Below the pieces are notes generated by a model. That model saw only the letters and a program-made list of their open reading frames with translations, searched no databases and was not told where the DNA came from. A stretch of DNA of 64,000 bases from Halopseudomonas xiamenensis. Its GTDB lineage: Bacteria > Pseudomonadota > Gammaproteobacteria > Pseudomonadales > Pseudomonadaceae. This document shows, one piece after another, positions 9,173-19,014 of this stretch; the stretch's first letter is position 1, and every line of letters starts with the position of its first letter. The translations under genes were made by a program, and so were the position numbers. The stretch covers positions 1-64,000 of the forward strand of contig NZ_JACLGO010000025.1 in assembly GCF_014219065.1 (NCBI RefSeq), given 5' to 3'.

Positions 9173-9345
9173 CCGACACCCTCTCTCGTCATCCTCGGCG
9201 TAGGCCGAGGATCCAGGGTGTCGGTTGACTCGGAGTGGCCGGTAGATCCTTCGCCTTCGCGAAGGATGACGGGGAAGCGAAGGATGGCGGGGGAGGCGCA
9301 GGATGACGGGTTTAGTCGTGCGCCGAGGATGACGGTGCGGCTAGG
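9173..9345. repeat. nested palindromes and GGATGACGG repeats
   Basis: The gap between the DUF1289 gene and prfC holds a nested hairpin. Outer arms CCGACACCCT (9173-9182) and AGGGTGTCGG (9215-9224) enclose inner arms TCCTCGGC and GCCGAGGA. After it come a second small palindrome CCTTCGCGAAGG and several copies of a GGATGACGG/GGATGGCGG motif. No gene is supported here. The hairpins could act as a terminator region for both convergent genes or represent a dispersed genomic repeat. Confidence 0.7.
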
Positions 9346-9347
9346 TA

Positions 9348-10937
9348 TCAATGATGCTCGCGGGTGGCGTTGAAGCGGATTTCCGGCCAGCGTTCCTCGG
9401 TCAGGCTGAGATTGACCCGGGTCGGTGCCAGGTAGGTCAGATGCCCACCGCCATCGATGGCCAGGTTCTCCATGGCCTTGCTGCTGAATTCGGCGAGCTT
9501 CTTCTTGTCGGTCGATTCGATCCAGCGGGCGGACCAGACGTTCACCGGTTCGTACAGGCACTCGACCTTGTATTCTTCCTTCAGGCGGCTGGCGACCACA
9601 TCGAACTGCAGTACCCCGACCGCACCGAGAATGATGTCGTTGTTGCGTTCCGGGAAGAACACCTGGGTGGCACCTTCCTCGGCCAGCTCCTGCAGGCCCT
9701 GGCGCAGTTGCTTGGATTTGAGCGGGTCCTTCAGCCGGACACGGCGGAACAGCTCCGGGGCAAAGTGCGGGATACCGGTGAAGCTCATGTTCTCGCCGGC
9801 GGTGAAGGTGTCACCGATCTGGATGGTGCCATGGTTGTGCAGGCCGATGATATCGCCACCCCAGGCCTCTTCCAGGCGTTCGCGGTCACTGGAGAAGAAG
9901 GTCAGGGCGTCGGTGATCTTGATGTCCTTGCCGATGCGCACGTGACGCATCTTCATGCCCTGCTCGTATTTACCGGAGCAGACGCGCATGAAGGCGATGC
10001 GGTCGCGGTGCCGCGGGTCCATGTTGGCCTGGATCTTGAAAACGAAGCCGCTGAAAGTGTCTTCCGTGGGTACCACCTCACGTTCCTGGGTCATGCGCGA
10101 CAGCGGTGCCGGAGACCAGTCGACGAAGGCATCCAGCACATGGTTGACGCCGAAGTTGCCCAGCGCCGTACCGAAGAACACCGGGGTCAGCTTGCCCTGC
10201 AGATAGGCCTCGGCGTCGAATTCGTGACAGGCACCCTGGACCAGTTCCAGCTCTTCCAGAAAGCCGTCGTACATGTCGCCCAGCAGGGCACGGGCGTCGT
10301 CGCTGTCCAGCCCCTGGATGACGGTTTCCTCGGTGCGTTCGTGGCCATGCCCGGCGGTGTAGACGTAGATGCAGTCCCTGGCCAGGTGATAGACACCCTT
10401 GAACTCGCGATAGCAGCCGATCGGCCAGGTAATGGGCGCGGCCTTGATGTCCAGCACCTCCTCGATCTCGTCCAGCAGCTCGATGGGGTCGCGGATGTCA
10501 CGGTCGAGCTTGTTGACGAAACTGATGATCGGCGTGTCGCGCAGGCGGCAGACGTTCATCAGGGCAATGGTGCGCGGCTCCACGCCCTTGCCGCCGTCGA
10601 TCATCATCAGCGCGCTGTCCACCGCGGTCAGGGTGCGGTAGGTGTCTTCGGAGAAGTCCTCGTGACCGGGGGTGTCGAGCAGGTTGATCATGTGCTCGCG
10701 GTAGGGAAACTGCATGACCGAGGTGGTGATCGAGATGCCCCGTTGCTTCTCCATCGCCATCCAGTCCGAGGTCGCATGGCGATCGGACTTGCGCGACTTG
10801 ACCGTGCCGGCGACCTCGATGGCCTTGCCCATCAGCAGCAGGCGTTCGGTGATGGTGGTCTTACCCGCGTCGGGGTGGGAGATGATGGCGAAGGTACGGC
10901 GTTTGGCGACTTCTTGCTGAATCTGCTTGCTGGACAT
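9348..10937 (-). CDS. prfC: peptide chain release factor 3
   Basis: RF3, the translational GTPase that recycles RF1/RF2 from the ribosome after peptide release. At 529 residues from the ATG giving [14 protein letters not shown], it has the same length as E. coli RF3. The G motifs are clear: SHPDAGKTT (G1), DTPGHEDF (G3) and NKLDRD (G4). Beta-barrel and C-terminal domains follow. An upstream in-frame extension of 39 residues is open but not RF3-like. The gene is isolated: about 220 bp separate it from the urea carboxylase gene upstream. Confidence 0.97.
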   Translation of the reverse strand: MSSKQIQQEVAKRRTFAIISHPDAGKTTITERLLLMGKAIEVAGTVKSRKSDRHATSDWMAMEKQRGISITTSVMQFPYREHMINLLDTPGHEDFSEDTYRTLTAVDSALMMIDGGKGVEPRTIALMNVCRLRDTPIISFVNKLDRDIRDPIELLDEIEEVLDIKAAPITWPIGCYREFKGVYHLARDCIYVYTAGHGHERTEETVIQGLDSDDARALLGDMYDGFLEELELVQGACHEFDAEAYLQGKLTPVFFGTALGNFGVNHVLDAFVDWSPAPLSRMTQEREVVPTEDTFSGFVFKIQANMDPRHRDRIAFMRVCSGKYEQGMKMRHVRIGKDIKITDALTFFSSDRERLEEAWGGDIIGLHNHGTIQIGDTFTAGENMSFTGIPHFAPELFRRVRLKDPLKSKQLRQGLQELAEEGATQVFFPERNNDIILGAVGVLQFDVVASRLKEEYKVECLYEPVNVWSARWIESTDKKKLAEFSSKAMENLAIDGGGHLTYLAPTRVNLSLTEERWPEIRFNATREHH

Positions 10938-11160
10938 AATGTGCTGTTCGGTTTTTGCTGGGCAGGGAGCCAAGGCAGAGAAACGCGCCAGCCGGCTCCA
11001 GGCGAGGATAAAGGGAATCGGCGCGTATTGTGGCCGATTCGCCGGGGCAAACAAAGCAGAAAATCGACAGATGCTCCTATCGGCGGCGCGGCGGGCTATG
11101 GTGCAGCTTGGGCCGGGCGGCGAAGAGCATGTGCCGGGCCGGCCTCCATCCGCTCACTAT

Positions 11161-14100
11161 TCAAGATTCAAGCACCAACAGCAGGTCGCCGGCATTGACC
11201 TGCCTGCCCGCCGCGCAGTGAATCGCGCTGACCCTGGCACTGCGGTCGGCATGTACGGCAAATTCCATCTTCATCGCCTCGACGATCAGCAGCGGTTGGT
11301 TGATCTCCACGCGCTGGCCGGGTTCCACCAGCAGCTTCCAGATATTGCCGCTGATATCGGCAGTGACCGCATGGCCGTCCACCTCGATGGGGCCGCTGCG
11401 GGCCGGCAGCCGCAGGGCAGCATCGACCTGGGCCTGTTCGTCGGCCTGCCACAGTGCCACTTCCCGGGTGAAGGCGGTCTGCTGGTCGGCCTTGAAGGCG
11501 GCGATGCTGTCGGCGTGGTCGTGCAGAAACCGCTCATGCTCGGCCAGATCGAACCAGCTTTCCTCGATACGCAGGTCCAGGCGGCCCTCGCGGAAGGCCT
11601 CGCGCTGTTCGCTCAGTTCGGCCTCGCTGACCGGGTAGTAACGCACCTGGTCGAAGAACTTCAGCAGCCAGGGCTCGCCGTTGACGAAGGCCGGGCTCTT
11701 GAGGAACTTGTTCCAGATCGGCAGGGTGCGGCCGACCAGCTGATAGCCGCCGGGCGAGTCCATGCCGTAGATGCACATGTACACGCCGCCGATGCCCACG
11801 GTGCCCTCGGCGGTGTAGGTGCGCGCCGGATTGTACTTGGAGGTCAGCAGGCGGTGGCGCGGATCGACCGGCACCGCGCAGGGCGCGCCGAGGTAGACAT
11901 CACCCAGGCCGAGCACCATGTAGCTGGCGCTGAACAGGATGTCGCGTACCTGTTCGATACTCTCCAGGCCGTTGATGCGGCGCATGAATTCGGTGTTGCT
12001 TGGCAGCCAGGGCGCGCTGTCGCGCACCGACTGGCGATAGCGGGCCACGGCATCCAGGGTGGCGGAATCCTCGAAGGCCATGGGCAGGTGGATGACCCGG
12101 CTGGGCACGCGCAGGCTGGCGGCGTCCGGCAATCGGGTTTCCAGGCTCAGCAGCTGCTCGAGCAGTTCGCGCTGGTGGATGACCCGGCTGTCGTAGTTGA
12201 CCTGCAACGAGCGCACCCCGGGTGACAGTTCGATGATGCCGTCGATGGGGTTGGCCTCGAGCACTTCCATCAGCGCATGCACACGCAGGCGCAGGCGCAG
12301 GTCGAGCACGTTGGGGCCGTATTCCAGCAGGATGTACTTGTCGCCGGCCTGGCGGTAGGTAACTTCCGGGCGCGCGCCCTGTTCCGCCAGGCTGGCGAGT
12401 ATGCAGGCGCACAGGGTGCCCGCGGGGCGGTTCTCCATCAGCGCTTCCGGCGCCGGCTGCGCGGCCAGTTGCTCGATGGCACGGTCGGTGGCCAGTTCCA
12501 GGGCCAGCGCGCTGTCGAAGCTCAGGCGCTTGAAGCGGATGCGGTCACCGGGTTTGACCTGGCCGACTTTCCACAGCTCGGCCTTGGCGATGGTCACCGG
12601 ACAGACGAAACCGCCGAGGCTGGGACCATCCCTGGTCAGGATCACCGGCATGTCGCCGGTGAAGTTGATCGAGCCGACGGCGTATTCGGTGTCGTGGATG
12701 TTGGAGGGGTGCAGTCCGGCCTCGCCACCGTCACTGCGGCTCCAGGTCGGCTTCGGGCCGTTCAGGCGGATACCCAGGCGGTTGGAGTTGTAATGCACTT
12801 CCCAGGCGGTGGCGAAGAACATCTCGATGGCGTCGTCGGTGAAGAAGTCCGGCGCGCCATGCGGGCCGTAAAGCACGCCGATTTCCCATTCGCCGGGGTA
12901 CTCGGGAATCAGCGCGGTTGGCGCGGCGGCGGGCTGATACGCCGGCGCAGGCGTGGTGCAGGCGGCGATCCGCGGATCGCTGATCGGCAACATGTCGGTG
13001 GTGCGCAGGGTGCGCCCGGCGTGGCCGCCGAACTGGCCGAGGGCGAAGGTCGAGCGGCTGCCCAGGTAGACCGGTACGTCGAAGCCGTTGCGCACTGCCA
13101 GATAGCTGCGGCAGCCGGTTTCGGCCTTGCCGACGTCCAGCACCTGCCCGGCCTTGACCATGATCGGCACCCAGAAGGGCACGCTTTCGCCATCCAGCCT
13201 GGCATCCGAGCGGGCGCCGGTCAGGGCGATCAGCGTGTCCCTGTGAAAGCGCAGGGTCGGGCCGATCAGGGTGCATTCCAGGCCTGCGGCGCTGGCGTGG
13301 TTGCCGACGATGCGGTTGGCCAGGCGGAAGGCATAGTCATCCATCGGCCCGGAGGGCGGCACGCCGATGCTCCAGTAGCCGGCGCGGCCGGGATAGTCCT
13401 GCACGCTGGTGTAGGTGCCGGGCTGGAGTACCTCCACCACCGGCGGGCGGTAAACGAAGCTGGCCAGCCGGTTGGTGGCCACGTCGCCCCGGGCGAAGAA
13501 ATCGCTGGCGATGATCTGCCGCAGGTAATCCAGGTTGCTGGCGATGCCGGCGACGCGGGTGGCGTCGAGCACCTCGCGCAGCTTGCCGAGGGCCTCGGCG
13601 CGGTCGCGGCCATGCACGATGATCTTGGCGATCATCGGGTCGTAATAGGGCGATACCTCGGTGCCGGTGGCGACCCAGGTGTCGATGCGGGCGCTGGCCG
13701 GGAAGCTGACCTCGGTCAGCACGCCAGGCGAGGGCTGGAAGTCGCGGACCGGGTCCTCGGCATACAGGCGCACCTCGATCGCCGCCCCGCTGGGCTGGAT
13801 ATCGATATCCAGCGCCGGTGGCTGGCCGCCGGCGCTGAGGATCATCCATTCGACCAGGTCGACGCCGGTGCAGGCTTCGGTGATCGGGTGTTCCACCTGC
13901 AGGCGGGTATTCACTTCGAGGAAATAGAAGGCGTCGCGGGTGGCGTCATAGATGTATTCCACGGTGCCGGCGGAGCGGTAATTGACCGCCTTGCCGAGGC
14001 TGACCGAGGCGTCCAGCAGTTGTTGGCGGGTGGCGGCTGGCAACTGCGGCGCCGGGGTTTCCTCGACCACCTTCTGGTTGCGGCGTTGCAGTGAGCAATC

Positions 14101-14778
14101 GCGTTCGCCAAGGGCGATCACGTTGCCCTGGCCGTCACCGAATATCTGCACTTCGACGTGCCGGGCATTGTCGACGAAGCGTTCGAGGAATACGCCACTG
14201 TCGCTGAAGAAGTTCTGGCCCAGGCGCTTGACGCTTTCGTAGGCGTCGATCAGCGCCGTCTGGTCATCGCAGCGGGTCAGGCCGATGCCGCCACCGCCGG
14301 CGGTGCTTTTCAGCATCAGCGGGTAGCCCAGCTGTTCGGCGGCACTGAGTGCCTCGTCCAGCGAGCCAAGCAGCCCGGTGCCGGGCGTCAGCGGCACGCC
14401 GGCCTGTTCGGCGATCTCGCGCGAGCTGTGCTTGAGGCCGAACTGGCGGATCTGTTGCGGCGTCGGACCGCAGAAGGCGATACCGGCGGCTTCGCACTGT
14501 TCGGCGAAGACGGCGTTCTCGGAGAGAAAGCCATAGCCGGGAATGATCGCCTGGGCGCCGCTTTCGCGGGCGGCGGCGAGGATCAGGTCGGTGCGCAGGT
14601 AGCTGTCGGCGGCGCTGTTGCCGCCCAGGCTGATGGCCTGGTCGCAGGCGCCGACATGGGCGCTGTTGCGGTCGGCATCGGAATACACGGCAACGGACCT
14701 TATGCCCATGCGCTTCAGGGTGCGGGCAATGCGGACGGCGATCTCGCCACGGTTGGCTATGAGTACGGTATGCAGCAT
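11161..14778 (-). CDS. urea carboxylase (biotin-dependent)
   Basis: Catalyses ATP- and bicarbonate-dependent carboxylation of urea to allophanate, the first step of the nickel-free urea amidolyase pathway. The protein is 1205 residues. A biotin carboxylase module comes first (MLHTVLIANRGEIAVRIAR, then the ATP-grasp loop STAGGGGIGL and EVNTRLQVEHP). The KipA/KipI-like carboxyltransferase region begins near residue 460 (GTYTSVQDYPGR), and a C-terminal biotinyl domain carries EAMKMEF with the biotinylated Lys near residue 1170. I chose the ATG at 14778 because AAGGA lies nine bases upstream; the ATG at 14787 directly abuts that site. It starts 16 bp after the allophanate hydrolase stop, so the two form an operon. 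Confidence 0.95.
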   Translation of the reverse strand: MLHTVLIANRGEIAVRIARTLKRMGIRSVAVYSDADRNSAHVGACDQAISLGGNSAADSYLRTDLILAAARESGAQAIIPGYGFLSENAVFAEQCEAAGIAFCGPTPQQIRQFGLKHSSREIAEQAGVPLTPGTGLLGSLDEALSAAEQLGYPLMLKSTAGGGGIGLTRCDDQTALIDAYESVKRLGQNFFSDSGVFLERFVDNARHVEVQIFGDGQGNVIALGERDCSLQRRNQKVVEETPAPQLPAATRQQLLDASVSLGKAVNYRSAGTVEYIYDATRDAFYFLEVNTRLQVEHPITEACTGVDLVEWMILSAGGQPPALDIDIQPSGAAIEVRLYAEDPVRDFQPSPGVLTEVSFPASARIDTWVATGTEVSPYYDPMIAKIIVHGRDRAEALGKLREVLDATRVAGIASNLDYLRQIIASDFFARGDVATNRLASFVYRPPVVEVLQPGTYTSVQDYPGRAGYWSIGVPPSGPMDDYAFRLANRIVGNHASAAGLECTLIGPTLRFHRDTLIALTGARSDARLDGESVPFWVPIMVKAGQVLDVGKAETGCRSYLAVRNGFDVPVYLGSRSTFALGQFGGHAGRTLRTTDMLPISDPRIAACTTPAPAYQPAAAPTALIPEYPGEWEIGVLYGPHGAPDFFTDDAIEMFFATAWEVHYNSNRLGIRLNGPKPTWSRSDGGEAGLHPSNIHDTEYAVGSINFTGDMPVILTRDGPSLGGFVCPVTIAKAELWKVGQVKPGDRIRFKRLSFDSALALELATDRAIEQLAAQPAPEALMENRPAGTLCACILASLAEQGARPEVTYRQAGDKYILLEYGPNVLDLRLRLRVHALMEVLEANPIDGIIELSPGVRSLQVNYDSRVIHQRELLEQLLSLETRLPDAASLRVPSRVIHLPMAFEDSATLDAVARYRQSVRDSAPWLPSNTEFMRRINGLESIEQVRDILFSASYMVLGLGDVYLGAPCAVPVDPRHRLLTSKYNPARTYTAEGTVGIGGVYMCIYGMDSPGGYQLVGRTLPIWNKFLKSPAFVNGEPWLLKFFDQVRYYPVSEAELSEQREAFREGRLDLRIEESWFDLAEHERFLHDHADSIAAFKADQQTAFTREVALWQADEQAQVDAALRLPARSGPIEVDGHAVTADISGNIWKLLVEPGQRVEINQPLLIVEAMKMEFAVHADRSARVSAIHCAAGRQVNAGDLLLVLES

Positions 14779-14794
14779 CTGTTTCATTCCTTTA

Positions 14795-16579
14795 TCAACC
14801 GCGCGAGGCGATATAGGCGCGCCAGCCGCCCAGGTGGGTAATATCGGTGGCGCCTTCGATGGCCGCGCCCTCGCAGATAAAGCCCTTTACCTCGCGCCCG
14901 TCCTGCAGGGTCAGGGTACCGATGCCCAGCGGAGCGGGAATCAGAGCGACGAAACTGCCGAACAGGTGGGTCGGCATGTCCCATAGCTCGACGGCGATCG
15001 CTGCGCCGCTGGCCGAGCGGATCAAGCCGGGTTTTGGTGGTGTGGTGTCGGGCAGCGCGAACAGGCGGTAGTTGTCGGCGCTGTAGGTGGCCTCGACGAA
15101 GCGGGCGTGGCGTTCGGTCAGTTGCCAGTTGAGCGGCATGCCGCGCAAATGGGCGCCGACCACGGCCAGGCGTATATGGCCGTCGGGCACCTCGCCGGAA
15201 GTGACTGGTGGCGGCAGTTCGCGGTCGGTGGCGCCGCCTTGCCAGGGGGCATGGAGCTGCCAGCGCCGACCGAACTCGGCCAGCGCGGCATCCTGCCAGG
15301 CGGCGCCGATCAGGGTGATGCCGAAGGGCAGGCCGTCGCTACGGATGCCGGCGGGCAAGGCCAGGGCCGAACAGTCGGCCAGATTGACGAAATTGGTCCA
15401 GATGCCCAGCTGACTGTTGCAGCCGACCGGGTCGGCCGCCACGGCGGCGAGGCTCGGCAGGGTAGGTGCGGTGGGTACCAGCAGGGCATCCACCGACTGC
15501 ATCAGGGTGTGGATCTGGCGGGCCAGATCGGCGCGGTGGTATTCGGCACGGAAGCTGTCGACGGCGCTGAAGTTGCTGGCCTGGGCAAGGATGTTGCGCA
15601 CCACTTCGTTCATCTGTTCGGCATGCGTGCCGAAGAATTCCTTGATGGCGGCATGCCGTTCGGCGACCCAGGGCCCGCCGTAGAGCAACTGGGCCAGCTC
15701 GTGCATGGGGCTGAAATCCAGCTCCTGCAGTACCACGCCCAGGTCACGCAGCCTGGCCAGGCTGGCTGTCCAGGCGGCCTCGGCCTGGTGGTCGCCAAAC
15801 CATTGCGGTTGCGCGGGAATGCCGAAACGCGGCTGCTGGCCCATCAGCGTGGCCAGTAATGGCGCGCTGCGCGAGTAGCTGTCGTCAGGGTCGAAGCCTT
15901 CGAGTACCGCGGCCACCGCTTCGGCATCGGCCACGTTCAGGGCGAATACCGAGACGCAGTCCAGGCTGCGGCAGGCAGGGACCACGCCGCTGGTGCTGAA
16001 ACGACCACGGGTGGGCTTCAGTCCGACGATATTGTTGAACCCGGCGGGCACTCGACCCGATCCGGCGGTATCGGTGCCCAGGCTGAAGGGCACCAGGCCA
16101 CGGGCGACGGCCACGGCGGAGCCGGAACTGGAACCGCCGGAAACGTATTGCGGGTTGAAGCTGTTGGGCACCGCGCCATAGGGCGAGCGGGTGCCCACCA
16201 GGCCGGTGGCGAACTGGTCGAGGTTGGTCTTGGCCAGCACGATGGCACCGGCCGCGCGCAACCGGGCGACACTGGTGGCGTCCCGGCTGGCGATATAGGC
16301 GAAGGCCGGGCAGGCGGCGGTGGTCGGCAGCCCGGCCACATCGATGTTGTCCTTGACCACGAAGGGGATGCCATACAGCGGCAGGTCGGCGGCATCGGGC
16401 TGGGCCTCGAGCTGATCGAGCTGGGCATCCAGTTCTGCGTTGGAGAGAATATGGATCCATGCCGGATCGCTGTTGTGCAAGCAGGCGCGCAATGCGTGCA
16501 GGGCGCTGCGGGGCGAGAGCGAGCCATTTCGATAGGCCTGTCGCCAATCGTCGATAGTCCATCCGGTTTGCTGCGGCAT
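14795..16579 (-). CDS. atzF: allophanate hydrolase
   Basis: Hydrolyses allophanate to ammonia and CO2, the second step of the urea amidolyase pathway. It has 594 residues. The amidase-signature domain carries the Ser-cisSer-Lys triad Lys76 (VVKDN), Ser150 (GGSSSGS) and Ser174 (TAGSGRVPAG). A C-terminal domain (about residues 470-594) matches the allophanate-hydrolase extension that completes decarboxylation. The start ATG follows AGGAGG at a short spacing of four bases, and longer frames upstream lack support. It is the first gene of a two-gene operon with urea carboxylase. The transporter and carboxylase-associated genes often found in such clusters are not adjacent. Confidence 0.93.
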   Translation of the reverse strand: MPQQTGWTIDDWRQAYRNGSLSPRSALHALRACLHNSDPAWIHILSNAELDAQLDQLEAQPDAADLPLYGIPFVVKDNIDVAGLPTTAACPAFAYIASRDATSVARLRAAGAIVLAKTNLDQFATGLVGTRSPYGAVPNSFNPQYVSGGSSSGSAVAVARGLVPFSLGTDTAGSGRVPAGFNNIVGLKPTRGRFSTSGVVPACRSLDCVSVFALNVADAEAVAAVLEGFDPDDSYSRSAPLLATLMGQQPRFGIPAQPQWFGDHQAEAAWTASLARLRDLGVVLQELDFSPMHELAQLLYGGPWVAERHAAIKEFFGTHAEQMNEVVRNILAQASNFSAVDSFRAEYHRADLARQIHTLMQSVDALLVPTAPTLPSLAAVAADPVGCNSQLGIWTNFVNLADCSALALPAGIRSDGLPFGITLIGAAWQDAALAEFGRRWQLHAPWQGGATDRELPPPVTSGEVPDGHIRLAVVGAHLRGMPLNWQLTERHARFVEATYSADNYRLFALPDTTPPKPGLIRSASGAAIAVELWDMPTHLFGSFVALIPAPLGIGTLTLQDGREVKGFICEGAAIEGATDITHLGGWRAYIASRG

Positions 16580-16607
16580 CGAGCCTCCTGGGTTCCTGGA
16601 ATACCAT

Positions 16608-16619
16608 CTTGTATGCAAG
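16608..16619. promoter_or_regulatory. possible GntR-type operator upstream of allophanate hydrolase
   Basis: The sequence CTTGTATGCAAG, a palindrome with 4-bp arms, lies about 30 bp upstream of the allophanate hydrolase start. Its shape resembles operators of FadR-subfamily GntR regulators (TTGTATACAA-like). No regulator gene is adjacent, so this is only a candidate. An AT-rich stretch with T-runs at about 16650-16720 lies further upstream and could hold the promoter. Confidence 0.3.
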
Positions 16620-16785
16620 TGGGTATTCAGCAGGGACTGTGCCAACAGTCGACAATGCCGAGATTTTTGTTTTTATCTAATAAAATCAATCGGTTGGTAG
16701 GTTTTTTTCTGATGCTGATGAAGGCTCGGGCCGGGCACGGGAGATATTGGCTGCGCAACTTTGGTGCCGAGCCGAGGGACTACGG

Positions 16786-17300
16786 CTAACTCTGGTGCGC
16801 TGCGAGCGGTTGCGCAGGTTGGTCGAGCGTGACCGGCTGGCCGAACAGGTGCCCCTGGGCATAATCCACGCCTATGTCGCTGACGGCGGTATGGATGGCC
16901 GCGGCTACCTTGATGAATTCCGTGGGCGGTATGTGTTCGCCGCGCTCATCGACTACCGTCAGCAGGGTCTCGAAGTGCAGCTGTTCGCCGGTGTTGGCCG
17001 GCACCGGAATGATCTGCTGGCAGCGAATCCTGAGACTGTTGGTGTCCAGGACCCGGTTGATGCGGGTGCCCCAGCCCATGACTTCATCGAGTTCCTCCAG
17101 TCGCTCGTCTCCGGGCCGCACCATGCGGATGCCCTGCTGGTTGGCGTAGACCAGGCGGTATCCGTCGGCGGAGATCCAGATCAGCTGTGACAGCTGGGCC
17201 TGCAGATGCTCATGGGTCAGCTCGAACCACTAGGTTGCCGGCACGCTTGATCCAGCGTTGCAGGGAGCGGTCCGAGGCCAGCAGGCTGAAGCTTGGCGCG
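16786..17300 (-). pseudogene. remnant of an EAL-domain (c-di-GMP) signalling protein
   Basis: A broken frame. The 3' part reads QLHFETLLTVVDERGEH then IPPTEFIKVAA, the start of an EAL phosphodiesterase domain, and then jumps to GVDYAQGHLFGQPVTL, which is normally at the domain end. The central catalytic part, about 190 residues, has been deleted. Upstream the frame continues through a beta-rich segment (LIWISADGYRLVYANQQG) to an in-frame TAG at 17230-17232, and similarity seems to resume in another frame (LQRWIKRAGN). With deletion, stop and frameshift, this cannot give an active enzyme. Its 5' boundary is approximate. Confidence 0.7.
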
Positions 17301-17359
17301 GAAAATATCTGCCAGTGTCAACTATCGGCGTAAACGGATGCCGCGCTGCCTGCCTTGCT

Positions 17360-18895
17360 TTAGACCTTGCGCCACTTGCTGCGGATGTCCATGAAGTCCT
17401 GCAGGGCGGCTACGGCATTGCCCTTGATATGCAGGCCCAGTTTGGTCCGCCGCCAGAGCACGTCTTCGGCATCAAGTGCCCATTCCTGCTGGATCAGGTA
17501 GCGGACCTCCTGGGCATACAGGTCGGCGCCGAAATGCCGGCCCAGATCATCCATGCCGTGGCAGCCCTGCAGCAGCTCATGGGTCAGGGTGCCATAGGTA
17601 CGGGCGAAGCGCCGGGCCAGGCTGTCCGGCAGCCAGGGATAGAGCTTGTACAGGTCGGCCAGCAGCGTATCGCGGTCCTGGAAGTCACCGCCGGGCAGCA
17701 CGCTGCCCGCGGTCCAGGCGCGGGCTGGGCTGTGCAGCAGTTCGCACAGCTGATCGGTGGCCTGCTCGGCCAGCCGCCGGTAGGTGGTGATCTTGCCGCC
17801 GAGTACCGACAGCAGAGGTGCCTGCCCCGGCCGGGTATCGACATCCAGGGCGTAGTCGCGGGAGGCGGCCTGGGCCTTGCCGTTGGCATCATCGAACAGC
17901 GCCCGCACCCCGGCATAGCTCCAGACGATGTCGTTGCGGCTGAGCTGCTGGCGGAAATGCGCGTTGACCACCCGCAGCAGATAGTCGGTCTCCTGCGCCG
18001 AGATGCTGGCGGCGGCAGGGTTGCCCTGGTAGTCCACGTCGGTGGTGCCGATCAGGCTGAACTCGTCCTCGTAGGGAATGACGAAGACGATGCGGTTATC
18101 GGTATTCTGCAGGATGTAGGATTCCTCGCCCGGATGCAGGCGCGGCACCACGATATGGCTGCCCTTGACCAGCCGCAGCGGGCGGCGTACCGCTGTCTCC
18201 ACCACCGATGCCAGTACCTGGTCGACCCAGGGGCCGGCGGCGTTGACCAGGGCCCGGCTGCGGTGCTGGCTGCGCTGGCCGGTCTGGCGGTTCTCCAGGG
18301 TGACATGCCACAGGCCATCGGCGCGTTGCGCTGCGATGCAGCCGGTGCGGGTGAGAATCTGCGCGCCATGCCGGGCGGCGGCCTGGGCGGTCAGCACCAC
18401 CAGGCGGGCATCATCGACCCAGGCGTCGGAGTACTCGAAGCCGCGGACGATCTGCGGCCGTAGCGGGCTGTCAGCAGTGAAGCGCAGGCCGCGCGAGCCC
18501 GGCAGGGTCTCCCGGCGGGCCAGGTGGTCATAGAGGAACAGGCCGATGCGGATCATCCAGGCCGGGCGCAGGTGTGGCTGGTGCGGCAGGCGGAAACGCA
18601 TCGGGCGGATGATGTGCGGCGCGTTGCGCAACAGTGTCTCGCGCTCGGCCAGGGCCTTGCCGACCAGACGGAACTGATAGAACTCCAGATAGCGCAGGCC
18701 GCCGTGGATCAGCTTGCTGCTGCGCGAGGAGGTGGCCGAGGCCAGGTCATCCTGTTCACAGAGCAATACCTTGAGGCCGCGTCCGGCGGCATCCATGGCG
18801 ATGCCGCAGCCATTGACCCCACCGCCGATGACCAGCACATCATGAATGTCATCTTCGGCTGCCAGAATGGGCTGGTGAACGGACGCGTCCGGCAT
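17360..18895 (-). CDS. glpD: aerobic glycerol-3-phosphate dehydrogenase
   Basis: An FAD-dependent membrane-associated dehydrogenase that oxidises sn-glycerol 3-phosphate to dihydroxyacetone phosphate and feeds electrons to quinone. It has 511 residues. The FAD-binding motif VLVIGGGVNGCGIAMDA is near residue 20, followed by the family signature SSRSSKLIHGGLRYLE, and the C-terminal DAO domain has the expected helices. The start ATG is preceded by AGAGGA. Other glp genes (glpF, glpK, glpR), commonly adjacent in pseudomonads, are not next to it here. It is divergent from the ornithine decarboxylase promoter. Confidence 0.95.
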   Translation of the reverse strand: MPDASVHQPILAAEDDIHDVLVIGGGVNGCGIAMDAAGRGLKVLLCEQDDLASATSSRSSKLIHGGLRYLEFYQFRLVGKALAERETLLRNAPHIIRPMRFRLPHQPHLRPAWMIRIGLFLYDHLARRETLPGSRGLRFTADSPLRPQIVRGFEYSDAWVDDARLVVLTAQAAARHGAQILTRTGCIAAQRADGLWHVTLENRQTGQRSQHRSRALVNAAGPWVDQVLASVVETAVRRPLRLVKGSHIVVPRLHPGEESYILQNTDNRIVFVIPYEDEFSLIGTTDVDYQGNPAAASISAQETDYLLRVVNAHFRQQLSRNDIVWSYAGVRALFDDANGKAQAASRDYALDVDTRPGQAPLLSVLGGKITTYRRLAEQATDQLCELLHSPARAWTAGSVLPGGDFQDRDTLLADLYKLYPWLPDSLARRFARTYGTLTHELLQGCHGMDDLGRHFGADLYAQEVRYLIQQEWALDAEDVLWRRTKLGLHIKGNAVAALQDFMDIRSKWRKV

Positions 18896-18979
18896 GTCGG
18901 GATTCCTCTGTCAGGTGGGGCGCGAAGGTGCCCGCGGTGGATTATTGCATACTCGACGTCAACTGATGGTCTGCACCTA

Positions 18980-19008
18980 TTGACCGCGAAGTCACTTGGT
19001 TTTATGGT
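18980..19008 (+). promoter_or_regulatory. sigma-70 promoter for the ornithine decarboxylase gene
   Basis: A TTGACC -35 element (18980-18985), a 17-bp spacer and a TATGGT -10 element (19003-19008) make a good sigma-70 match. Initiation near 19015 would give a leader of about 305 nt before the speC ATG. Confidence 0.6.
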
Positions 19009-19014
19009 GCGCAC

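Noticed and set aside
9351-11198. Plus-strand open frame of 615 residues
   Set aside because: Antisense shadow of prfC, whose GTPase motifs are intact on the other strand.
12277-14094. Plus-strand open frame of 605 residues
   Set aside because: Antisense to urea carboxylase; rich in Gly, Ala, Asp and Val as expected for the complement of a GC-rich gene, with no motif.
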